DNA of 55,744 nt from Providencia sp. GTDB lineage: Bacteria > Pseudomonadota > Gammaproteobacteria > Enterobacterales > Enterobacteriaceae. Below are positions 49,272 to 55,744 of the stretch, piece after piece. A model generated the notes under the pieces. It saw only the letters and a program-made list of their open reading frames with translations, did no database searches and was not told the origin of the DNA. A program made the translations under genes and the position numbers. The stretch covers positions 266,893 through 322,636 of the forward strand of contig NZ_DOEH01000016.1 in assembly GCF_003533305.1 (NCBI RefSeq). The letters run 5' to 3'. Numbering within the stretch: the stretch's first letter is position 1; each line of letters begins with the position of its first letter.

Positions 49272-51002
49272 TTACTTTTTCAGGTACGAGGCCAGTTTTC
49301 CTTTTAGGAAAGTCACGACATTATCAAGACCAACGAGTTCTTTATCATCACTACGGCGAGCTTTGTATTCAACCTGATTATTATCTAAATTACGGTCACC
49401 AATAACAATAGTATATGGGACACCAATCAGTTCCATGTCAGCAAACATCACGCCTGGACGCTCTTTCCTATCATCAAAAATCACATCAATACCTTGTGCT
49501 TTTAGATCTGCGTACATTTTCTCAGCAACTTCTTTAACGCGATATGATTTATGCATATTCATCGGTAAAATAGCTACTTGGAATGGTGCAATGGCATCTG
49601 GCCAAATAATTCCGCGCTCATCATGGCTTTGTTCGATAGCGGCAGCAACAATACGTGTTACACCGATACCATAACAACCCATAGTAACGATTTGGTTGTG
49701 GCCTTCTTCGTTTTGCACTGACGCTTTCATAGCCTCGGAATATTTTGTTCCAAGTTGGAATATATGACCAACTTCAATACCACGTTTAATGAGCAATGTT
49801 CCTTTGCCATCTGGGCTAGCATCACCTTCAATCACATTACGTAAATCAAAAGTACTAGGTAATGTTAGGTCACGTTGCCAGTTGATACCAAAATAGTGTT
49901 TACCATCAATATTAGCACCGGCCCCAAAATCACTCATTACAGCGACACTTCGGTCAATGACGATAGGTAATGGCATATTGATTGGGCCTAAAGAACCCGG
50001 GCCTGCATTAACGGCTTTTTTTATCTCTTCTTCAGTTGCAAATTCTAATGGGCTGGCAACTAAAGGATGTTTCTCAGCCTTGATTTCATTAAGTTCGTGG
50101 TCGCCACGAATTAACAATGCAACTAATGTATGACCCGAATCTTCTTTTGCATGAACAATCAGTGTTTTAACTGTTTTTTCTATCGGTAACTGGAATTGTT
50201 CTACCAGTTCAGCAATCGTTTTTGCATTTGGCGTGTCGATAAGACGCATTTCTTCAGTTGGTGCTGCACGCTCAATCGCTGGAGCAACGGCTTCTGCAAA
50301 TTCAATATTCGCCGCAAAATCAGACTCTGTTGAGAAAACAACATCATCTTCACCACTTTGTGCAAGAACTTGGAATTCATGAGAAGCACTGCCACCAATA
50401 GAGCCGGTATCTGCTAAAACTGCACGGAAATCAAAGCCAATACGGGTGAAAATTTTGCTATAAGCCGCATACATTTCATCGTAAGTTTCTTGTAGTGATT
50501 CTTGATTTATATGAAAGGAATATGCATCTTTCATAATAAATTCACGTGAACGCATTACACCAAAACGTGGGCGAACTTCATCACGAAACTTAGTTTGGAT
50601 TTGAAACAGATTCAAAGGAAGCTGTTTATAAGACGTAATTTCATTTCGAACTAAATCTGTAATGACTTCTTCATGGGTAGGGCCAAGAACGAAAGGGCGT
50701 TCTCCACGATCAGCAAAACGCAGTAATTCAGGACCATATTGCTCCCAACGTCCACTCTCTTGCCATAAGTCAGCAGGTTGCACGACAGGTAATGACACCT
50801 CAATAGCGCCTGCATTTTCCATTTCTTCACGAACGATATTTTCTACTTTACGCAGAACACGCACACCTGTGGGTAGCCAGTCATAAAGACCAGAAGCAAG
50901 TTTACGGATCATTCCTGCACGCAGCATCAGTTTATGACTGATAACTTCTGCATCCGCAGGGGTCTCTTTTAGAGTTGAGAGCAGATATTTGCTAGTACGC
51001 AT
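49272..51002 (-). CDS. proS: Proline--tRNA ligase
   Basis: ProS charges tRNA-Pro and edits mischarged alanine. It is the bacterial class II type with the insertion domain. Over 576 residues I see motif 1 ([20 protein letters not shown]), motif 2 ([20 protein letters not shown]) and the INS editing domain (about 225-400). Motif 3 ([17 protein letters not shown]) and the anticodon-binding domain ([20 protein letters not shown]) follow. I use the ATG at 51002, which begins [19 protein letters not shown] like E. coli; an in-frame start at 51053 would add 17 unconserved residues. Shine-Dalgarno is weak. Confidence 0.96.
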   Translation of the reverse strand: MRTSKYLLSTLKETPADAEVISHKLMLRAGMIRKLASGLYDWLPTGVRVLRKVENIVREEMENAGAIEVSLPVVQPADLWQESGRWEQYGPELLRFADRGERPFVLGPTHEEVITDLVRNEITSYKQLPLNLFQIQTKFRDEVRPRFGVMRSREFIMKDAYSFHINQESLQETYDEMYAAYSKIFTRIGFDFRAVLADTGSIGGSASHEFQVLAQSGEDDVVFSTESDFAANIEFAEAVAPAIERAAPTEEMRLIDTPNAKTIAELVEQFQLPIEKTVKTLIVHAKEDSGHTLVALLIRGDHELNEIKAEKHPLVASPLEFATEEEIKKAVNAGPGSLGPINMPLPIVIDRSVAVMSDFGAGANIDGKHYFGINWQRDLTLPSTFDLRNVIEGDASPDGKGTLLIKRGIEVGHIFQLGTKYSEAMKASVQNEEGHNQIVTMGCYGIGVTRIVAAAIEQSHDERGIIWPDAIAPFQVAILPMNMHKSYRVKEVAEKMYADLKAQGIDVIFDDRKERPGVMFADMELIGVPYTIVIGDRNLDNNQVEYKARRSDDKELVGLDNVVTFLKGKLASYLKK

Positions 51003-51122
51003 TGTATAGGTTCCATTAGAACAACAAATTTTGGTAGGCGGCGTGCTTACCAAATAAATTATGGCTGCTATGCAGCATTATAGAGAGCTAGTCTACCAGT
51101 GACGGTGAATTGTCAAAAGGGG

Positions 51123-51842
51123 TTAAATGTTTTTTTCATTACGTTCGATGGAGAATACTTCAGTCACGCTATCAATGACGCGCCAACGAACATTAAAATC
51201 GAGTAGATGAACTGCATAATCACGAATTTCAGTTGATTGTTTTTTATAAGCAGGACGAGGGTCTTGCATTAACACTTGTTCGATAAATTGTGCAAGCCCA
51301 GGGTATTCATTTTGATATATTTGCAGCTCTTTTTGTGCTTGAGAACTAAAAATAACGTGCATGTTATCTGATGGGGCATCTTGCGCATATCCAGCTTCAG
51401 CCGTTGTAATTGCCTCAGCAAAAGGCAAGTACGGTTTAATATCAATGACTGGCGTTCCATCAACAAGATCAAGGCTACCGAGCTCTAAGATGACTTGATT
51501 ATTTTTTGTAATAACACCCTTGAGTTCAACAAGCGACATACCAATTGGGTTAGGTCTAAAAGTTGAACGTGTTGCAAATACGCCAAGTTTTTCATTCCCA
51601 CCAAGTCTTGGCGGGCGAACTAAAGGTTTCCAACCCCCTTCCATGGTTTGATGGAAAACAAATAATACCCAAATATGACTAAATTGGGTTAATCCCCTGA
51701 TTGCGTTTTGGTCATTGAAAGGAGGGTGTAAATGTAGTCGTCCAGAGCCACCTGGAACAAGTCCAGGTTGGCGTGGAATGGCAAACTTTTCCTTATATGG
51801 TGACTCTATATGCCCAATGGCATTAAATTGGAAAGATTGCAT
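51123..51842 (-). CDS. trmO: tRNA (t6A37) N6-methyltransferase TrmO
   Basis: TrmO (YaeB/TsaA) methylates N6 of t6A37 in tRNA-Thr(GGU) with SAM, forming m6t6A. The 239-residue protein has the beta-barrel SAM domain (IGHIESPYKEKFAIPRQPGL; FATRSTFRPNPIGMSLVEL; LDLVDGTPVIDIKPYLPF) and a C-terminal region that ends in RNA-contact residues (DPRPAYKK). Length near E. coli (235). It lies 6 bp after rcsF and is likely cotranscribed. Note that tcdA, another t6A-modifying gene, is also in this window. Confidence 0.95.
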   Translation of the reverse strand: MQSFQFNAIGHIESPYKEKFAIPRQPGLVPGGSGRLHLHPPFNDQNAIRGLTQFSHIWVLFVFHQTMEGGWKPLVRPPRLGGNEKLGVFATRSTFRPNPIGMSLVELKGVITKNNQVILELGSLDLVDGTPVIDIKPYLPFAEAITTAEAGYAQDAPSDNMHVIFSSQAQKELQIYQNEYPGLAQFIEQVLMQDPRPAYKKQSTEIRDYAVHLLDFNVRWRVIDSVTEVFSIERNEKNI

Positions 51843-51848
51843 TTTTGA

Positions 51849-52250
51849 TTATTCAACAATTTGTAGTGCACTACCTTCGCAGATTGTTGCTTGATAACAG
51901 CCTGGCGAAGTCATGGTTTGACACTGGTGTAATAGCACGGCATCAGCAGCAATATAGGCTGCTTGAGTTAGCATACTCGTTTTTGCTGAATTAAGGTTTG
52001 CTGGTGGGCTTTGAACACTTTCTCTGCATGATTCACCTGAGACAACCCCTAAATCTTTAAAGGGCATTCCTAACAATTCCTCAGGACTATTCATTAGTTT
52101 TACATTGGCTGTGTCTGCTTTAGTAACGCTAGGCACTGGTTTAGACAATTTCATACTTGAGAAGCCTTTATTTTGCCCTGGACTCGTGTATTGATTAATT
52201 CCACACCCAGCTAAAACGAAAGCTGCTAAGGTGAGCAATAACAGTCTCAT
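51849..52250 (-). CDS. rcsF: Rcs stress sensor lipoprotein RcsF
   Basis: RcsF is an outer-membrane lipoprotein that senses envelope damage and activates the Rcs phosphorelay via IgaA; it is assembled by BamA into porins. The 133-residue precursor has lipobox LAGC (Cys16), a proline- and serine-containing linker, and the disulfide-rich domain with cysteines in SGESCRES, LLHQCQTM, SPGCYQATICEG. Length equals E. coli (134). It is located between metQ and trmO, as in E. coli. Confidence 0.95.
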   Translation of the reverse strand: MRLLLLTLAAFVLAGCGINQYTSPGQNKGFSSMKLSKPVPSVTKADTANVKLMNSPEELLGMPFKDLGVVSGESCRESVQSPPANLNSAKTSMLTQAAYIAADAVLLHQCQTMTSPGCYQATICEGSALQIVE

Positions 52251-52312
52251 AAATTATACCTTTCTTATATGTTTATAAAATTTCTTCGCTATATGTAGTT
52301 TATCTATATTAC

Positions 52313-52346
52313 AAAAAATACTAGATGGCACGAAGCCATCTAGTAT
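52313..52346 (-). terminator. metNIQ terminator
   Basis: A perfect 12-bp stem (ATACTAGATGGC at 52318-52329 with GCCATCTAGTAT at 52335-52346) around a 5-base loop; on the minus strand it is followed by a T-run. It ends the metNIQ transcript before rcsF. Confidence 0.92.
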
Positions 52347-52375
52347 ATTAAACAGTTTTTTACCAATATAAAAGA

Positions 52376-53197
52376 TTACCAGCCTTTAACTGCACCACCA
52401 TCAAAGACTTCATTTGCTTTACTTGCTACTTCATTTGATTGATATGCTTGAATAAACTTCTTCACATTCTCGCTATCTTTATTATCTTCACGAGCAACAA
52501 TAACGTTTACATAAGGTGAATCTTTATCTTCAACAAATAAACCATCTTTTGCTGGAGTCAATTTTGGTGTTGCACTACTTGCCCAAGTGGTATTGATGAT
52601 TGCCAATGCGATTTTTTGGTCATCAAGTGAACGAGGTAGTTGTGGTGCTTCTAACTCAACAAATTTTAAGCCTTTTGGATTTTCAACAACATCCAAAACA
52701 GTTGGCATCAAACCTGTGCCATCTTTTAATTTAATTAAGCCTTGCTGTTGCAGCAGTAATAAAGAACGACCTAAATTAGTTGGGTCATTTGGTAGAGCGA
52801 CTTGTGCTCCATCAGCTAGTTCATCAACAGATTTAATTTGTTTAGAGTAAGCTGCAATTGGGTAAATAAACGTATTGCCTACTGGCACTAATTTATAGTT
52901 ACGGTCTTTAATTTGTTGTTCAAGATAAGGTTTATGTTGGAATGCATTCGCATCAATATCACCTTTACTTAAAGCTTCGTTTGGTAAAACAAAATCATTA
53001 AATGCAACTAATTCAACATTTAAGCCATATTTTTCTTTAGCGACTTTTTGTGCAACTTCAGCAACTTCTAACTCTTTGCCCATAATCACACCGACTTTAA
53101 TACTATTTGGATCTTTTTCTTTTTCGCCACAGCCAACAAGAACTAATGAGCCTAATAGCGCGCCGACTACTGCAATAGATTTTAACTTGATAGACAT
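52376..53197 (-). CDS. metQ: D/L-methionine ABC transporter substrate-binding lipoprotein MetQ
   Basis: MetQ binds methionine in the periplasm and delivers it to MetNI. The 273-residue NlpA-family precursor has lipobox LVGC (Cys23). The binding fold follows (IKVGVIMGKELEVAEVAQKV; VELVAFNDFVLPNEALSKGD; DANAFQHKPYLEQQI; LPNDPTNLGRSLLLLQ). Cys+1 is Gly rather than Asp. It is the last gene of metN-metI-metQ and ends at a strong terminator. Confidence 0.96.
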   Translation of the reverse strand: MSIKLKSIAVVGALLGSLVLVGCGEKEKDPNSIKVGVIMGKELEVAEVAQKVAKEKYGLNVELVAFNDFVLPNEALSKGDIDANAFQHKPYLEQQIKDRNYKLVPVGNTFIYPIAAYSKQIKSVDELADGAQVALPNDPTNLGRSLLLLQQQGLIKLKDGTGLMPTVLDVVENPKGLKFVELEAPQLPRSLDDQKIALAIINTTWASSATPKLTPAKDGLFVEDKDSPYVNVIVAREDNKDSENVKKFIQAYQSNEVASKANEVFDGGAVKGW

Positions 53198-53257
53198 AAT
53201 TGACCCCTATAAACACTTTCTTTTATAGCACCCTAACGGCGCTGCTATTTTTACAGA

Positions 53258-53911
53258 CTATCTATGTGACACTTTCTTCATTAAATATTCACCACTAAAT
53301 TGAATGATGAATACTAAGATAATTAACAACACAAGAACGGTATTCATAATCATTGGATTATAAGTGTAGTAGCCGTACTGCATTGCAATTTGTCCTAAAC
53401 CACCTGAACCAACAGCACCACCCATTGCGGAATAGCCGACTAACATAATTAAGGTAATCGTTGCTGCGTTAATGATCCCAGGTAATGATTCAGGTAATAA
53501 AACCTTTCTAATAATTTGTAATGGGGTTGCACCCATTGCTCTTGAAGCTTCAATTAGGCCACTTGGAACTTCTAATAATGCATTTTCTACCATGCGTGCT
53601 ATAAAAGGAATTGCACCAACAGTCAACGGGACTATCGCACCTTCTATTCCAATAGCTGACCCAACAAGAAATTTGGTAAATGGGCTTATCCAAACTAATA
53701 AAATAATAAATGGAATGGAACGGAAAATATTCACTACAGATGAAATGACACTATAAAGAAGCGTATTTTCCATCACTTGCCCACGACGTGTAATAAATAG
53801 CAAAACACCAGTAGGTACACCCATAATGAAGCCTAAAATGGCAGAAACGATGGTCATGATAATCGTATCAATCGTTCCTGATATAAGCAGTGCAATCATT
53901 CCCTCAGACAT
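53258..53911 (-). CDS. metI: D/L-methionine ABC transporter permease MetI
   Basis: MetI is the membrane subunit of the methionine importer. The 217-residue protein has five hydrophobic helices and the EAA coupling loop [20 protein letters not shown] (about 139-158) that docks into MetN. Length equals E. coli. Its start overlaps the end of metN by 8 bp, indicating translational coupling. Confidence 0.96.
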   Translation of the reverse strand: MSEGMIALLISGTIDTIIMTIVSAILGFIMGVPTGVLLFITRRGQVMENTLLYSVISSVVNIFRSIPFIILLVWISPFTKFLVGSAIGIEGAIVPLTVGAIPFIARMVENALLEVPSGLIEASRAMGATPLQIIRKVLLPESLPGIINAATITLIMLVGYSAMGGAVGSGGLGQIAMQYGYYTYNPMIMNTVLVLLIILVFIIQFSGEYLMKKVSHR

Positions 53912-54935
53912 ACCCTAAAACCTCTACTTTTACATGGTGTTCTTTTAAAAATTCAATTGTGGATTCAATTCCACCATTAACGCCGTGTAATTCTGCTAAC
54001 ATCACGCCGAATTTGACACCACCTGCGTAATCAATTTGCGAGCTTAATATATTAATATCAATGTCAAATTTACGAACCACCATTGAAATTAAAGGTGCGT
54101 CAACAGATTGGCCTGTGAACTCAAGTTTTAATAATGGTGATAAATCTTGAGCTGGTTCATTTTTCAGACGCTCTTTATAGTCATCAGGAATATCAATAAC
54201 TAAAGTTGATTTAATAAATGCTTGAGCAATAGGCGTTTTCGGATGAGAGAAAACTGCGCTGACTTTATCTTGCTCAATTAATTGACCATCACTGATGACT
54301 GCAACTTGATCACAAATACGTTTTACAACATCCATTTCATGAGTGATAAGTAAAATAGTTAATCCTAATCTACGATTAATATCTTTAAGCAACTCAAGGA
54401 TAGAACGAGTAGTTGCAGGATCTAACGCGCTCGTTGCTTCATCACAAAGTAAAACCTTAGGCGAATTAGCTAGTGCGCGGGCAATAGCAACACGTTGTTT
54501 TTGTCCCCCTGAAAGGTTTGCTGGATATGCGTCTTTTTTATCAGTCAAGCCAACCAGTTCAAGTAATTCATTAACACGCTCTTTAATTTTATTTTTAGGT
54601 GTATTGTCCAATTCAAGAGGTAGTGCAATATTATCGAAAACAGTACGTGATGATAATAAGTTAAAGTGTTGGAAAATCATGCCAATACCGCGACGTGCTC
54701 TTGTTATTGATTTTTCAGGTAGTGCAGTCAAATCTTGACCATCTACAATCACTTGGCCTGATGTTGGACGTTCAAGCATGTTTACACAACGAATGAGCGT
54801 ACTTTTTCCAGCCCCTGATGCACCAATGACGCCATATATCTGACCAGCAGGTACATGCAGGCTAATATTCGTTAGCGCCTGAATGTTACGGCTTCCTTGC
54901 TGGAAAACTTTATTTATATTTGAGAGCTTTATCAT
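53904..54935 (-). CDS. metN: D/L-methionine ABC transporter ATP-binding protein MetN
   Basis: MetN is the ATPase of the importer. The 343-residue protein has Walker [10 protein letters not shown] (about 38-46), the signature [15 protein letters not shown] (about 140-154), Walker [14 protein letters not shown] and the H-loop LITHEMD. A C-terminal ACT-like NIL domain (about 265-343) binds methionine and gives trans-inhibition. Length equals E. coli. Transcription is under MetJ-type control through the boxes upstream. Confidence 0.97.
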   Translation of the reverse strand: MIKLSNINKVFQQGSRNIQALTNISLHVPAGQIYGVIGASGAGKSTLIRCVNMLERPTSGQVIVDGQDLTALPEKSITRARRGIGMIFQHFNLLSSRTVFDNIALPLELDNTPKNKIKERVNELLELVGLTDKKDAYPANLSGGQKQRVAIARALANSPKVLLCDEATSALDPATTRSILELLKDINRRLGLTILLITHEMDVVKRICDQVAVISDGQLIEQDKVSAVFSHPKTPIAQAFIKSTLVIDIPDDYKERLKNEPAQDLSPLLKLEFTGQSVDAPLISMVVRKFDIDINILSSQIDYAGGVKFGVMLAELHGVNGGIESTIEFLKEHHVKVEVLGYV

Positions 54936-54993
54936 TTATGTTTTCTGACTTTTACCAAAATAGTTATTTAGATAGTGTATCTAATATACTTGG

Positions 54994-55022
54994 ATGTTAA
55001 GGCGTCTAGACGTCTAAGTCAA
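54994..55022 (-). promoter_or_regulatory. metN promoter with MetJ operator
   Basis: On the minus strand: -35 TTGACT (55017-55022), 17-bp spacer, -10 TAACAT (54994-54999). The spacer is almost entirely two adjacent met boxes, AGGCGTCT (55000-55007, one mismatch) and AGACGTCT (55008-55015, perfect). MetJ with SAM bound here would block RNA polymerase directly. Confidence 0.88.
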
Positions 55023-55105
55023 TAAAGTTTGATCTATTTATTCTATTCTCATTTATTTTCTTTTCGTGAGATACTAAAAAACATTCAAGTTAGAGGAGCA
55101 AACAG

Positions 55106-55672
55106 GTGAGTAAAGGTATACCAGCAATTTTCTTAGATAGAGACGGTACAATTAATATCGATCACGGCTATGTGCATAAAATAGATGACTTTCAATTTAT
55201 CGAAGGTGCTATTGAAGCTATGGCTGAATTGAAAAAAATGGGTTATGCACTCGTTGTAGTCACTAATCAATCAGGCATTGGTCGTGGTGTTTATACTGAA
55301 GATCAATTTATGCAATTAACGGAATGGATGGATTGGTCGCTGGCAGATAGAGACGTAGAACTTGATGGAATTTATTTTTGTCCTCATCATCCTGAAGCAA
55401 CAATAGAAGAATACCGAGAAGAGTGTAATTGCCGTAAGCCAAAACCGGGTATGTTACTAGATGCACAATCAGTTTTAGATATCGATATGGCTGCCTCTAT
55501 TATGGTTGGCGATAAACTTGCTGATATACAAGCAGGGAAAGCAGCACATGTCGGTACGACTGTACTGGTTAAAAGTGGTCAAAAAGTAACAGATGAAGCA
55601 ATTTCGAGTGCGGATATTGTTATAAATAGCATCGCAGAGCTACCAGAAGCTTTAAAAAGAATCAAAAAATAG
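55106..55672 (+). CDS. gmhB: D-glycero-beta-D-manno-heptose 1,7-bisphosphate 7-phosphatase
   Basis: GmhB dephosphorylates heptose 1,7-bisphosphate at C7 in the ADP-heptose pathway for the LPS inner core. The 188-residue HAD phosphatase has motif [12 protein letters not shown] (about 9-19), motif [14 protein letters not shown], and motif III/IV with CRKPKPGM and [12 protein letters not shown]. The zinc loop is intact (YFCPHHPEA with Cys and His, then [10 protein letters not shown] with two Cys). It starts at GTG behind GAGGAG. As in E. coli it is followed by an rRNA operon. Confidence 0.96.
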   Translation: MSKGIPAIFLDRDGTINIDHGYVHKIDDFQFIEGAIEAMAELKKMGYALVVVTNQSGIGRGVYTEDQFMQLTEWMDWSLADRDVELDGIYFCPHHPEATIEEYREECNCRKPKPGMLLDAQSVLDIDMAASIMVGDKLADIQAGKAAHVGTTVLVKSGQKVTDEAISSADIVINSIAELPEALKRIKK

Positions 55673-55698
55673 GCGTTTTGGGTAATAAGTCAGCGGTT

Positions 55699-55744
55699 GA
55701 AAAAGTTTTTCAAAAAAACACTTGCCAGAATTTTCTGACTCCCT
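55699..55744 (+). promoter_or_regulatory. rRNA operon P1 promoter (cut by window edge)
   Basis: An A/T-rich UP element (about 55699-55720) is followed by the -35 TTGCCA (55722-55727). A 16-bp spacer ends in GACTCCC, and the window stops at the T (55744) that would begin the -10. CTGACTCCCT before the -10 is characteristic of enterobacterial rrn P1 promoters. E. coli has rrnH right after gmhB. Confidence 0.82.

Noticed and set aside
49321..50886. Open frames antisense to proS
   Set aside because: Mirror images of strong coding on the other strand; no ribosome sites and no recognisable domains.

Overview
The window reads as chromosome of a low-GC enterobacterium. Nearly every protein is recognisable as the ortholog of an Escherichia coli housekeeping protein, but the DNA is AT-rich, with A/T-ending codons and AT-rich spacers. 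That suggests Morganellaceae (Providencia, Proteus or a relative). The genus is inferred; no rRNA gene lies inside the window. I see no prophage, insertion sequence, CRISPR array or integrase, and no broken gene.

Region 1 (1-14230) matches the E. coli 63-minute neighbourhood. A cut tRNA-fMet gene with its promoter comes first, then mltA, tcdA, csdE/csdA, the GcvB small RNA diverging from gcvA, ygdD, rlmM, xni, ppnN, queF, syd, a short CsrB-like RNA, a VirK/YbjX-family gene, yqcC, truC and yqcA. The main themes are tRNA and rRNA modification (TcdA, RlmM, QueF, TruC), sulfur transfer (CsdAE) and RNA-based regulation (GcvB, CsrB-like).

Region 2 (14340-42389) matches the E. coli 4-minute neighbourhood. 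yaeH, dapD, glnD and map lie on the minus strand. The plus strand carries rpsB-tsf-pyrH-frr-dxr-uppS-cdsA-rseP-bamA-skp-lpxD-fabZ-lpxA-lpxB-rnhB-dnaE-accA, which couples translation, isoprenoid and phospholipid synthesis, outer-membrane assembly, lipid A synthesis, replication and fatty-acid synthesis. An EamA-type transporter sits between accA and tilS, followed by rof. The joint between yqcA and yaeH fuses two segments that are far apart in E. coli.

Region 3 (42662-49181) holds nlpE and a complete chitobiose operon in the order chbBCARFG. It has a probable CRP site upstream and a terminator-like hairpin between chbR and chbF.

Region 4 (49272-55744) returns to the E. coli order: proS, trmO, rcsF and metQ-metI-metN on the minus strand, with two MetJ boxes filling the metN promoter spacer, then gmhB on the plus strand. 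The last bases are the UP element, -35 and spacer of an rRNA P1 promoter, cut at the first base of the -10.

No wholly new protein system is evident. The most interesting items are the compact CsrB-like RNA with an upstream GacA/UvrY-type box, the chb operon and its internal terminator, the synteny joint, a palindromic repeat before pyrH, and several intercistronic stem-loops.
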